From assembly GCA_037441225.1 (NCBI GenBank), contig JBBISU010000017.1, positions 1-58,746 of the forward strand: a DNA stretch of 58,746 nt, in the 5' to 3' direction. The notes below the pieces were generated by a model, which was not told where the DNA came from, searched no databases, and worked only from the letters and a program-made list of their open reading frames with translations. Below, piece by piece: positions 35,730-45,243 of this stretch; positions within the stretch are counted from its first letter, which is position 1, and every line of letters starts with the position of its first letter. Source of the stretch: JBBFMJ01 sp037441225. GTDB lineage: Bacteria; Acidobacteriota; Thermoanaerobaculia; UBA2201. The position numbers were made by a program, and so were the translations under genes.

Positions 35730-36784
35730 GCCAGTTTTATAGTTTATTGAAGTATGCAAGGGAAGCAGGAGCATCAGATTTGCATTTAGTAACAAACCTT
35801 CCACCATTTATAAGAGTTAATAATGAAATCATTATGATGGACTATGAAAAATTGATTCCAATTAAAATAAAAAAATTAGTATTGGAAGCTATCAGGGAAG
35901 AGCAATTGAAAAGATTTGAAATAGAAAAAGAGTTATGCATTTCCTTTTCATATCCAGATATTGGCTATTTCAGACTTAGTTTATATTTCCACAGAGGGAA
36001 TATGGAAGCTGCCATACGGCTTGGGATTTCTGAAATTAAAAGTTTTGAAGATCTTGGGCTTCCCCCTATTTTGTCTGAACTTTCAAGGAAGTTAAGTGGT
36101 CTAATTATAATTGCAGGGGCAACAGGAATGGGAAAAACAACTACTTTAAATTCCATTATAAATTTTATAAATAATGAGAGAAGGTGCAAAATAATTACAA
36201 TAGAAGATCCCGTAGAGTATATCCATGAATCAAAGAAAAGCATAATAGTCCAACAAGAGGCATATACAGATGCAAAATCCTTTTCAAGGGCTTTAATACA
36301 TATTTTAAGACAAAACCCTGATATAATAGGAATAGGAGAGATGAGAGACCTCGAAACAATTTCAACAGCCCTCACAGCAGCAGAGACGGGGCACCTTGTT
36401 ATTGCAACTTTGCACACAATTGATTCAACTTCAACTGTTGATAGAATTATAGATGTTTTTCCTCCAAACAATCAAGAACAGATAAGATACCAATTTGCTT
36501 CTGTTTTGGTTGCAATTATCTGCCAGAGATTGCTACCTCGGGCTGATAAAAAGGGAAGGGTTTTGGCATATGAAGTCCTCATAGCAAATGATGCTGTAAA
36601 GAATTTGATAAAAGAAAAAAAGACAAACCAATTAGAGCACATAATTAGGACAAGTTCTTCCGCAGGTATGCAATTGATGGATGATTCTATTAAAAATTTA
36701 TATAAACAAGGGCTTATAACATATGACACTGCCATCTCTGCTGTAAAAAATCCAAACATCTTTAAAAAGTCCCTTGAATTATAG
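35726..36784 (+). CDS. pilT: PilT-family type IV pilus retraction ATPase
   Basis: 352 residues, full PilT length. The N-terminal PAS-like domain has GASDLHLVTNLPP; then come Walker A GATGMGKT (131-138), the Asp box TIEDPVEYIH, Walker B IIGIGEMRDLETI, the His box AETGHLVIATLHT and the C-terminal domain. These are hallmarks of PilT/PilU retraction motors. No pilin, pilB, pilC or secretin gene lies nearby; it is instead the last gene of the Ycf46 operon (ATGA overlap with the previous gene). The native partner may be a pilus encoded elsewhere or the operon's own products. Confidence 0.88.
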   Translation: MSQFYSLLKYAREAGASDLHLVTNLPPFIRVNNEIIMMDYEKLIPIKIKKLVLEAIREEQLKRFEIEKELCISFSYPDIGYFRLSLYFHRGNMEAAIRLGISEIKSFEDLGLPPILSELSRKLSGLIIIAGATGMGKTTTLNSIINFINNERRCKIITIEDPVEYIHESKKSIIVQQEAYTDAKSFSRALIHILRQNPDIIGIGEMRDLETISTALTAAETGHLVIATLHTIDSTSTVDRIIDVFPPNNQEQIRYQFASVLVAIICQRLLPRADKKGRVLAYEVLIANDAVKNLIKEKKTNQLEHIIRTSSSAGMQLMDDSIKNLYKQGLITYDTAISAVKNPNIFKKSLEL

Positions 36785-37182
36785 CAGTTTCCTGAGGGTG
36801 TATCTTAACCCCAAAAATGCAGTTGAAAATGAGATAAAAATAGAGCAGTAGAGCAGTGGTCCGTTGTCCCTGTCCGTTTTCCATTTAAAAAGAGATTATG
36901 ACTTCTTTGTCTTGTAAGAAGAAGGAAGAGTTAACATTTAACATGCCAACGAGGAATTCCTTTTCCGTATTTCACATCTCTGTTGTGGGGTTTTAAACCT
37001 TATCTTTGAATCTGGCATCTCTAATAATACATATAAGAAATAGTGTTTAAACCCTAAATGCCAAATACGAACTGATAATAAATGCTTTTATGCCTTGGTT
37101 TTTAGGTTTGGGCTGAGACAAACTCAGATCCTACCTATCTTAAAAAACTAAAGGCAAATATGTTATGGCATTCTACATTGAC
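36785..37182. other. Gene-free region with unlike base composition
   Basis: About 400 nt between pilT and the LtaS-like gene with no credible reading frame on either strand; every frame is broken by several stops. It is visibly richer in G and C than neighbouring spacers (for example GGTCCGTTGTCCCTGTCCG near 36859). No tRNA cloverleaf or clear terminator was recognised. It could hold a structured RNA or the remains of a decayed element. Confidence 0.4.
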
Positions 37183-37212
37183 TTGATAAATTTTATCTTA
37201 AAATGTTAAAAT
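37183..37212 (+). promoter_or_regulatory. Predicted promoter with very short leader
   Basis: TTGATA (37183-37188), 18 nt, TAAAAT (37207-37212). The ATG follows after 9 nt with no Shine-Dalgarno site, so the transcript would start at or a base or two before the start codon. Confidence 0.55.
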
Positions 37213-37221
37213 TAAAAACTT

Positions 37222-38850
37222 ATGAAAATTATTATAATTTTATTTTTTCTTTTGCTTAATTCATTAAAAATTATTATATTTCATTACAAGATTTCTACTC
37301 TAAGTTTTGCCTATTGCCTTTATACTTTTGCAATTGTATCACTCTTTTATCTTATCCTATTTACAATAAAATCAAGGATTTTGACAATTTTGTTTTATAT
37401 TCTTCAATTTTTATATATTGCAACAAACTACATTTATTTTTCTTTTTTTGGAATTTATCTTTCACCAAAGCTTGTTTATTCACTTTTTGAAGAAGGAACA
37501 ATAACTGTCACAAGAGGGATTTTCCCCTATGGCCCTTTTTTGCTTTTATTTTTAATTGATTTGCCTATCTTTATTTTAGTTTTAAGGAAAAATTATTTTA
37601 ATTTTTTTTCAAGCATAAAATTAAAAAATAAAATAATTATTTTTGTTTCTTTATTTATTGTCTTATTTTTTTATATTGAATTTAAAGAATATGGTTCAAA
37701 AGAAATCAGAAGACATCAGGAGCTCCATGAAGAGTTTGGAATTGTTGAAAAATATGGACTTCTTGTCTGGCAGATGAATTTATTTTCTTATGAAGATTAT
37801 TATCTTGAAAAATTACAAAAAAGCCAAAGAGTAATTGAAAGTGAGGGAAAGGAAAAATTATATAATATTATTTTTATCCAAGTTGAAGCATTGGATTCTT
37901 TTATTTTAAAATTGGAATGGAGAGGCAAAAAAATAATGCCTTACCTTAAAGAACTTTCAAATAAGTCAATTTATTATCCATATACTTTAAGCTATCATTT
38001 TGGTGGAGGAACATCCGATGCTGAATTTAGCATAATAAATTCAGTTGAGCCACTTCTTTACTATCCTTCAATTAAAATTTTCAACTATTCCTATGATAAT
38101 TCCTTTGTAAAAATTTTAAAAAATAACGGCTATTCTACAAAGGCATTCCATGGAAATTATTCTTCTTTTTTTAATAGAAGATATGCTTTTAAGGCAATGG
38201 GCTTTGATATTTTTTTTGATATAAGAAGTATGAACCTTAAAATGAAAGGATGGGGGGCTCCAGATAGTGATGTCTTTGAATTTGTTTTAAAGGAATTAAA
38301 AAAAGAAAAAAAGCCATTTTTTTATCACATAATTACAATGTCAAGCCATTATCCTTTTGTAAATGTATTTAGTTATTATGATAATTCAAATTTTCATCAT
38401 CAAGAAAGAACTACAAAAAATTATTTTGTCTCAATGAATTACGTTGATTATGTTTTGAGAAAATATGTAGAAGAGTTTTTAAAAACTCCTGATACTTATA
38501 TTTTCATTTTTGGAGACCATTCCCCTGTTTTATATGTTAATTCAAAATACTACCTACCCTCTGAATTATTTATTGACCTTAAAAAATACGAATTTGTGCC
38601 ACTTTTAATCATAACACCCGAAGGAACCCACTACTCTGAAGACAAACTATGCGCATCCTTTTTAGACATTGGGCCAACTGCATTATATTCCTCTGGTGTT
38701 TCCTTTAAATATAATACAGATGGTCAAAATCTTTTTGGCATTCCAATTGAAGATAATTACTTTTCCCATTATGATAAGAAATATAAAAGATCTGAATTAT
38801 ATGAAAAAATTGATAAGGAATTTAAATATCTTTTAAAGACATTAAAATAG
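37222..38850 (+). CDS. LtaS-like membrane phosphoglycerol/phosphoethanolamine transferase (sulfatase fold)
   Basis: 542 residues. Four to five N-terminal membrane helices (about 1-155) carry an extracytoplasmic sulfatase-fold domain. Metal and catalytic residues: NIIFIQVEALDSF (E222), HFGGGTSDAEF (T264, the nucleophile Thr), HIITMSSHYPF and FIFGDHSPVL. The layout is that of LtaS/OpgB/MdoB-type enzymes that transfer glycerol phosphate or similar head groups to envelope polymers. The acceptor is unknown; in a diderm an osmoregulated glucan or a lipid is as likely as teichoic acid. It has its own leaderless-type promoter. Confidence 0.85.
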   Translation: MKIIIILFFLLLNSLKIIIFHYKISTLSFAYCLYTFAIVSLFYLILFTIKSRILTILFYILQFLYIATNYIYFSFFGIYLSPKLVYSLFEEGTITVTRGIFPYGPFLLLFLIDLPIFILVLRKNYFNFFSSIKLKNKIIIFVSLFIVLFFYIEFKEYGSKEIRRHQELHEEFGIVEKYGLLVWQMNLFSYEDYYLEKLQKSQRVIESEGKEKLYNIIFIQVEALDSFILKLEWRGKKIMPYLKELSNKSIYYPYTLSYHFGGGTSDAEFSIINSVEPLLYYPSIKIFNYSYDNSFVKILKNNGYSTKAFHGNYSSFFNRRYAFKAMGFDIFFDIRSMNLKMKGWGAPDSDVFEFVLKELKKEKKPFFYHIITMSSHYPFVNVFSYYDNSNFHHQERTTKNYFVSMNYVDYVLRKYVEEFLKTPDTYIFIFGDHSPVLYVNSKYYLPSELFIDLKKYEFVPLLIITPEGTHYSEDKLCASFLDIGPTALYSSGVSFKYNTDGQNLFGIPIEDNYFSHYDKKYKRSELYEKIDKEFKYLLKTLK

Positions 38851-38852
38851 CT

Positions 38853-39641
38853 TTAATTTTCTTCTTCTTTTTCATCCTTTGGAAACAATTCAATTTTTTT
38901 ATAATTCTTTTGAATTTCAAATAAGCTTAATGAAAGTTCTCTTTCTTCAATTTTTGTAATTTCTTCCTCATCGTATGTCCTTTTTATCTCACCTTTTTCA
39001 TCTTTTATCTCTGTTATCTTTTTTATCTTTAAAACCATCCCTTTTACAGCACTTGTCTCTTTTTCAATTATTTCATCCAATTTTGGAATACCTGTTTTGA
39101 AGGACTTTTCCTGAAACCAATCCTTTAAAATTAGAGGAAAATTTTGGGCAACCCAATAATCTGATACATAATGAATACTTTGTTTGCTTTTAATAAATAG
39201 GACTTTCATTTTCATATCATAGGATGTTTCAATAATTATGTGCTTGCAATTGAAACCTAAAATATTTTTATCTTCTGTCCCTTTTTTAACTTCAACTTTT
39301 GGATTTTCAATTTCCAAATTTAAAAGGGAGCCAGTTATACTTCCTAAGGATTTCAAGAGTTCTTCAAAATCAAGTTCTGCATAGGTTTTATCTTTTGTAT
39401 TAAGAAGATAAATTGTCTTCAAATCCTTTGAAATTATTACACTTTCTTCTGACAATAAGGGGTTTTCTGATTTTTTAAATTCTACTCTAAAAAATGATGG
39501 GGATTTTAAATAAACAACTCCTTCAATTGGGCTTTCCTTTTTATTTCCATCTGTCCAGGATTTTCCAGAAAATTCATAAAGAAGATCTGAAAAAATAAAA
39601 AAAGGTAATGCTAAAAATACAAAAAAACAAAATTTCTTCAT
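38853..39641 (-). CDS. Secreted protein, DUF4412/LolA-like fold
   Basis: 262 residues with a signal peptide (MKKFCFFVFLALPFFIFS). The mature part alternates short beta strands: IEGVVYLKSPSFFRVEF, ESVIISKDLKTIYLLNTKDK, ILGFNCKHIIIETSYDMKMK. That pattern is typical of periplasmic LolA-like or DUF4412 proteins, which bind lipids or remain uncharacterised. The C-terminal tail is Lys/Glu-rich. It has an AGGAGG site and converges with the LtaS-like gene, only 2 nt between their stops. Function not assigned. Confidence 0.65.
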   Translation of the reverse strand: MKKFCFFVFLALPFFIFSDLLYEFSGKSWTDGNKKESPIEGVVYLKSPSFFRVEFKKSENPLLSEESVIISKDLKTIYLLNTKDKTYAELDFEELLKSLGSITGSLLNLEIENPKVEVKKGTEDKNILGFNCKHIIIETSYDMKMKVLFIKSKQSIHYVSDYWVAQNFPLILKDWFQEKSFKTGIPKLDEIIEKETSAVKGMVLKIKKITEIKDEKGEIKRTYDEEEITKIEERELSLSLFEIQKNYKKIELFPKDEKEEEN

Positions 39642-39659
39642 AGAACCTCCTGAATATAT

Positions 39660-39688
39660 TTTACACTATTTTTTTCAAATGTTAAAAT
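39660..39688 (+). promoter_or_regulatory. Predicted leaderless promoter
   Basis: TTTACA (39660-39665), 17 nt, TAAAAT (39683-39688), then 6 nt to the ATG at 39695. No ribosome site is present; transcription would begin at the start codon. Confidence 0.6.
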
Positions 39689-39694
39689 TAAAAT

Positions 39695-41146
39695 ATGAAA
39701 AATTATGATTTGATTATAATTGGTGCAGGAGCAGGAGGGACAACAGCAGCAATTGAAGCAAAATCTTTTGGTTTAAAAGTTGCTTTAATTGAAAAAGATG
39801 AAAGGGTTGGTGGTGCCTTTGTTTTAACAGGAACAATTCCTTCAAAAACATTGAGAGAAACTGCTTTATTTATAAAAGAATATAAAAATAGAAACCCTTA
39901 TGGAATTGAACTGACATTAAAAGAAAATTTAACTTTAAAAAAAATAAAGAAAAGAGAAATTGATGTAGTTGAATTAAAAGTTCAAAATTTAATGGAAAAT
40001 ATCCATTCTTCAAAAATTGATTTATATTATGGCTTTGGTTCATTATTGGACAAAAATTCAGTTAAAGTTTTAAAAAAAGATGGAAAGGAAGAAATTTTAA
40101 AAGGTGATGTAATAATAATTTGCACTGGTTCCATTCCCTGCAGAAATCCCGAAATACCTTTTGATGATAAAATTATTTGTGATTCTGATTCGATTTTAAG
40201 ATTAGATGAAATGCCAGAGAATATTGGTATAATTGGAGGTGGAGTTATAGGGCTTGAATATGCATCTATATTTGCTCTCTTTGGAACAGATGTTTATTTA
40301 ATAGATGAAAGAACAAAAATATTATCCTTTATTGATTCAGAAATAACAGAGAGGTTAAAGAAAAGTATGGAAAAAAGTGGAGTAAAATTTTTGTTAGGAA
40401 AAAAAATTATTGAAGTAAAAATTAAAGAAAAGCATAAAGTTTCTTGCAAATTTTTAGATGGTGAAGAAGTTGAATTTTCAAATTTACTTGTATGTTTGGG
40501 AAGAAATGGAAATTCAAAAAATCTGGGGATTGAAAAATTAGGGATAGAAATAAATGAAAGGGGTTTGATTAAAGTAAATGAAAGATTTCAGACCTTTGTT
40601 CCAAATATTTATGCAATTGGTGATATAATTGGACAACCAGCTCTTGCATCAACTGCAATTGAGCAAGGTCGCCTTGTTGTGGATTATGCTTTTAATAAGA
40701 AATATGAAAAGACATTACCATCAATTATTCCAATGGCAATTTATACAGTACCAGAGATTTCAACAGTTGGTTTAACAGAAGATCTTTTAAAAGAAAGTAA
40801 TTTGGAATATGAAGTGGGAAGGGCAAATTATCTTCAAATAGCAAGGGGAACAATAATTGGGGATTCCACTGGTTTGATAAAAATAATTGCTTCTTCAAAA
40901 GAACAGGAAATTCCTGAAGGTTTGAAAGCACCTGATTATTTAAAGTCAAAGAAAAAATTCAAAAAAGACCAACTTTTAGGAGCTCATATTATAGGAGAAA
41001 ATGCTTCAGAATTAATACATATAGCACTATCCTGTCTTTATTACCATGGAACTGTTGATTATTTTATTCAAAGTGTTTTTAATTTTCCAACTCTATCAGA
41101 TGGCTTCAAAATTGCAGCAATGGATTATTTTTCAAAAAAATTATAG
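39695..41146 (+). CDS. SthA-like pyridine nucleotide transhydrogenase / flavoprotein
   Basis: 483 residues of the flavoprotein disulfide reductase fold. FAD loop IIIGAGAGGTTAA, then GGAFVLTGTIPSKTLRE, NAD(P) loop NIGIIGGGVIGLEYA, FAD motif NIYAIGDIIG and the interface domain ending NFPTLSDGFKIAA. Both cysteines of the usual CxxxxC redox centre are missing. The GTIPSKTLR context and lack of the disulfide match soluble NAD(P) transhydrogenases (SthA/UdhA), which move hydride between NADPH and NAD. The C-terminal His of dihydrolipoamide dehydrogenases is also absent. Confidence 0.82.
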   Translation: MKNYDLIIIGAGAGGTTAAIEAKSFGLKVALIEKDERVGGAFVLTGTIPSKTLRETALFIKEYKNRNPYGIELTLKENLTLKKIKKREIDVVELKVQNLMENIHSSKIDLYYGFGSLLDKNSVKVLKKDGKEEILKGDVIIICTGSIPCRNPEIPFDDKIICDSDSILRLDEMPENIGIIGGGVIGLEYASIFALFGTDVYLIDERTKILSFIDSEITERLKKSMEKSGVKFLLGKKIIEVKIKEKHKVSCKFLDGEEVEFSNLLVCLGRNGNSKNLGIEKLGIEINERGLIKVNERFQTFVPNIYAIGDIIGQPALASTAIEQGRLVVDYAFNKKYEKTLPSIIPMAIYTVPEISTVGLTEDLLKESNLEYEVGRANYLQIARGTIIGDSTGLIKIIASSKEQEIPEGLKAPDYLKSKKKFKKDQLLGAHIIGENASELIHIALSCLYYHGTVDYFIQSVFNFPTLSDGFKIAAMDYFSKKL

Positions 41147-41159
41147 TTTATGATAAAAT
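41131..41159 (+). promoter_or_regulatory. Predicted leaderless promoter
   Basis: TTCAAA (41131-41136), 17 nt, TAAAAT (41154-41159), then 6 nt to the ATG at 41166. It overlaps the end of the upstream flavoprotein gene. No Shine-Dalgarno site. Confidence 0.5.
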
Positions 41160-41165
41160 TTAAAT

Positions 41166-41618
41166 ATGAAAAATAGATTATTTTTAGGGCTTATTTTAAT
41201 ACTCGTTGGAGTTTTCTTTTTATTAAAGACACAAATCCCTGACAATTTTTCACTTTTTTTACTCCTTTCTGGAACTTTTTTCTTAATTTTGTATTTAATA
41301 ACAAAAGTATATGGGCTTTTGGTACCAGGTGGGATCCTCACTGGATTGGGTCTTGGACTTACATTTCAGGGAAAAAGCTCTGCTCTCTTTTTTATTTTCT
41401 TAGGATTTGGATTCATATCTATTTATGTCCTTGGACTTATAAGAGGTAAATCTCCTTTATGGCCCATAATTCCTGGTGGAATTCTACTGGGTATTGGAAT
41501 TTATGAAGAACTGCTTAATCGTGGCTTAATACCATATAATTTTGTAAAAAAAATTTCACCTTACTGGCCTGTAATTTTAATAATAATTGGGCTTTATTTG
41601 ATTTTTAAAAAGAAATGA
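41166..41618 (+). CDS. Small multi-helix membrane protein (DUF5668/LiaI-like)
   Basis: 150 residues with about six hydrophobic segments, including the repeated pattern LGLILILVGVFFLLK, PGGILTGLGLGL, IIPGGILLGIGIYEE and YWPVILIIIGLYLIFKKK. The glycine-rich repeats and 'WPvilIiiGlyLi' ending are typical of LiaI/DUF5668-type envelope proteins of unknown function. It overlaps the SDR gene by 4 nt. Confidence 0.65.
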   Translation: MKNRLFLGLILILVGVFFLLKTQIPDNFSLFLLLSGTFFLILYLITKVYGLLVPGGILTGLGLGLTFQGKSSALFFIFLGFGFISIYVLGLIRGKSPLWPIIPGGILLGIGIYEELLNRGLIPYNFVKKISPYWPVILIIIGLYLIFKKK

Positions 41619-42352
41619 AGGGAATAATTTGTGGCTCCTCGAAGGGGATTGGATTTGGAATTGCAAAAGTTTTATCAGAAAAAAAACATAAAATAGTTTT
41701 AAGTTCAAGGTCAGAAGAAAATTTAAAAAAAGCATCTAAATTATTAAAAAATGCTCCATACATAGTGGCTGATTTAAATGAAGAAAGGGAAAGGGAAAAG
41801 TTAATTTTTAAAGGAATAAAATTATTAAAAAATATTGATTTTATAGTTATAAATACTGGTGGACCACCAAAGGGGGATTTTTTTTCAACTGATTTGGAGC
41901 TTTATGATTTTGCATATAATTCTTTGCTTAAAAGTACTATACATTTAACAAAACTTTTAGTTGGGCATTTTATTAAAAATAAATTTGGAAGGATTGTTAT
42001 AATTTCATCTGTTGCAGCAAGGGAGCCAATCCCTGATTTGATTTTATCAAATACTTTCAGGTCTGCCCTTTTTGGTTTTGTTAAGACATTTTCAAAAGAA
42101 GTAGCAAAATATAATATAACTTGCAATATTATAATGCCTGGCTATGTTGATACAGAAAGGATAAGAGAACTGGTAAAAGAAGAAGATTTTGAAAATTTTA
42201 AAAAAAATATTGCAAAAAATGTCCCAATTGAAAGATTGATTAAGCCAGAAGAAATTGGACATCTTGTTTCTTATTTAATTTCAAAAGAAGCATCAGCAAT
42301 AACAGGCACTTCAATTCCCTTTGATGGCGGCTTCTTAAAATCAATTCTTTGA
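41615..42352 (+). CDS. SDR-family oxidoreductase with replaced catalytic Tyr/Lys
   Basis: 245 residues, Rossmann fold. The cofactor loop is GSSKGIGFGIA, then DLNEE, INTGG (NAG equivalent), IISSVAAREP (catalytic Ser), and the C-terminal PGYVDTERI and GTSIPFDGGF. The YxxxK dyad is absent: at the expected spacing one finds S145 and R149 in LSNTFRSA. A recognised subgroup of SDR proteins carries LSNxxR here, so this is probably a divergent but functional branch rather than a damaged gene. Substrate unknown. Coupled to the membrane protein upstream. Confidence 0.83.
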   Translation: MKGIICGSSKGIGFGIAKVLSEKKHKIVLSSRSEENLKKASKLLKNAPYIVADLNEEREREKLIFKGIKLLKNIDFIVINTGGPPKGDFFSTDLELYDFAYNSLLKSTIHLTKLLVGHFIKNKFGRIVIISSVAAREPIPDLILSNTFRSALFGFVKTFSKEVAKYNITCNIIMPGYVDTERIRELVKEEDFENFKKNIAKNVPIERLIKPEEIGHLVSYLISKEASAITGTSIPFDGGFLKSIL

Positions 42353-42384
42353 TTTAAAATATTGAATAAGATTTAAAGATTCTC

Positions 42385-42420
42385 TCAAAATTTTAAGTAC
42401 CTTAAAAATTCTATATTGAG
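42385..42420. terminator. Possible bidirectional terminator
   Basis: AATTTTAAG-TAC-CTTAAAAATT with outer CTCA/TGAG pairing forms an AT-rich hairpin between the convergent SDR and kinase genes. It is weak in GC, so the call rests on position and symmetry. Confidence 0.35.
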
Positions 42421-42538
42421 AAAAACAAGAAGTTTTTTAATAAAAATTCAACTCCAAGTGAATTTTCTAAATCAAAAACATAATTTTTAAATTAGACCCT
42501 TGGGAGCAAAAGAACTTTAAACAAAAAGAATTTAGTTA

Positions 42539-45033
42539 TTAATAAAACACTGAAAATTTTTCAGGATATATCTTTTTAATTCTTTCAATTAAAGGTAAAA
42601 GAGGGGCTTCATTTTGGGAGTGGAGGGAGTGGTTTTTAAAGATTTTCCAGAGAATTTTTGCTTTTTCACTATCACCTCTCCCAACTGCTCCAATCCACTG
42701 AATGTGATATGGTTCACCTCCTATGCCATTTATATAACTTTCATATTCCTTTTCATCAAAAATATTCAATATTATTTTTGCCAAAAAATAAGCAGAAACA
42801 TTTGGCTCCATCCCTTCTTCTTTTATTGCACCTTTTAAAATTTCAATTGCTTCTTTTGGTTTTTTGTTTAAAAGTTTTACCCATCCAATTTGATAATTTA
42901 AGAACTCTTTCCAGTAACCTTCAGTTCCAATATTTTTATAACTTTCAATTTCTTCTATTACTTCTTTTTCATCCTTTGAAGAAAGCATTGATGCAAAGGA
43001 AATATAATTATAAATTTCATTTTCTTTTCCAGCACTGATTTTAATTACATCTTTAAATCCAACCCATACTTTTTTTGCTTCTTCAAATTCATTGTTTAAA
43101 TAGTGATAAAATCCAGCAATTATTGGAAGTTCGGTTCCATAATTTGGATATTCTTTATAAATTTTAAAACAATGTTCTATTGCTTCTCTTTTTTTGCCTT
43201 CTCTTAAATAAAGTTCTGCTTTCAAATATTCAAATAAAACAGTGTAGCCAGTTAATTTATATTCTTTGCTTATATTTATTCCTTGATCTATAATTTCTTC
43301 TGCTTTTATTAGTTCATTTGAAAGCAAAAATCTTACAACTTGAGTAAGTTGTCTTAAAAGTTCTAATGTCTTTCTTCCAGCCCCTTCTCTTTGCCCTTCA
43401 ATTGTTCCATCTTCATAAATTTTCCTTTTAACTCCCTCTGACAATGTGACATAAATTTCATATTCCTTTGAAAAATCAATTTTTGTGCTTCGAGGAACTT
43501 CTAAAAACTGATATGCTTTAACAAGATTTTCTGCTATAATATTGTCATTTAAAAGAAAATATGGGTTGCCTATTTTGCCTTTTAGGTAATTCTCCGTCAA
43601 TCCAATTGTCATAAGGTGTAAGAATTTATGGTTTATTGCATACCAAGCAATATTATCGTTATTTTTTTTAATATCAAGCAGTTTGCCAGGCAGTGTCAAA
43701 GAAAAACAAAGTTTTGCATCTTCTAATCTAAAAATCATGTTTGTACTTGGATAAAAAGGGTTATTTGTGAAGTTTATTAACAAATCTTTTTTATTCTTGT
43801 TCAATAAATTTATTAAAGAAAAACTTATATTATATATTTTTGGGAAGTCAAAAAAGTGATCTGATAAAGGCCTCAAATCAACCTCCTGAGTTATAAATTT
43901 TTCTCCATTTTCTTTATAAATAGGCAGGTCTTTAGTTTTGTTCTTAAAATTCAAAATATGAAATCCATTTAAAAATATCTCTTTTTTCCCATCAGAATCA
44001 ATGTCTATAATTTTATATTCAATTGGCTTAAATGAAATTGTATTTTCCCATAGTTTTTTTTCTTTGCCTAAGGCAATAATTTTATTTTCTTTAATTCTTA
44101 AATCAGTAATTTCATTTGTTTTTAATTTTAATGAAATAAAAGTTGCAAAAAATACTAAAACAAATAAAAAGATACTATAAAAGATATTTCTCTTTTTTTC
44201 TGGCAGAATTGGAAGTGATTTTTTCCCTAAATATTTTTTTAATTCTTCTTTCCCCCATCTTTTTTTTGGATCTTTTATCAAAAAACCATAAATTAATTTT
44301 TTTAAGTTTTTATCTATATTTTTTTGGAGAGAAGGGACTTTCTTTAATTGATGTGCTTTAATTATTTCCGCTTGAGTTCCTTCAAAAGGAACATTTTTTG
44401 TTAATATTTCATATAGAGTAATACCAAGAGAATAATAGTCATAAGCAGGAGTTATATTTTTATCAAATGCCTCAGGAGGCATATAATGAATAGTTCCAAT
44501 GAATTCAAAAGTAGAAGTCAATGCTTCTTCATTCTCTAAGAAAATTATTCCTAAATCTCCTAAGATTAAGTTACCATTTTGATCTATAAATATATTTGAT
44601 GGTTTTATATCTCTATGTATAACACCTTCACTGTGTAAATAATCAAGGACATCAAGCATTTCTTTTAATATTCTTTTTATTTCATCTTCTTTTATATTTT
44701 CTTTTTTTATTTTTTCTTTTAAAGTAGTCCCTTCAACCAGTTCCATAGGAGCAATTAAGAAATTTTCTTCTTCAAAGATTTCATAGTATTTCAAAAGGTT
44801 TTTATGTTTTAATTTCATCCCTTTTGAAATTTCCCTTTTAATTCTTAAAAAATCTTCTTCCTTCATTGTATTTTTTAAGAAAATTTTTAAAGCAACTTTT
44901 TCATTTAACAAAATATCTTCTGCTTTGAAGACAATTCCCATCCCACCACAGCCAAGATATTTCAATAACTTAAATCTGTTGCATAGAATTTTTCCTTCAT
45001 AAAAAAAAGATGGTGGGCTCCTGATTCACCCAT
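42539..45033 (-). CDS. Receptor-type Ser/Thr protein kinase, apparent 1-nt frameshift at N-terminus
   Basis: Numbered from TTG 44965: ATP loop YLGCGGMGIVFKA, Lys27 in VALKIF, catalytic HRDIKPSN (117-124), Mg motif DLG (137-139) instead of DFG, and a GTIHYMPPE activation segment. A membrane helix (262-280) leads to an external part of about 520 residues with one Ca-binding-like IDIDSDGKKEIF stretch and TPR-like helices at the end. The frame upstream of 44965 still matches the family (FYEGKILCNRFKLL) but has no start codon. A run of eight T (45001-45008) separates it from a frame starting at ATG 45033 (MGESGAHHLFF). Nine T would restore one protein of about 831 residues. Confidence 0.85.
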
Positions 45034-45243
45034 TTTTGCCGTCTTTTTTTTATCAATTTCCACAAAAAACATTATCATTTTTTTAAGTTTCTTTCAAATT
45101 AAATTTTTTTTAATTTATTAATTTAAAATTAACATATAAAAATTTAAGTAAAAAAATTAAGACAATAAAATTTCTTTCTCTTTTCAAATCTGCCTTTTTT
45201 CAGAATAAATTTTGCAAATAATGCTTTTTTGCTATTATCTATT

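Noticed and set aside
35965..36471. Minus-strand open frame of 168 codons inside pilT
   Set aside because: Lies opposite the Walker and His boxes of PilT; no independent signal.
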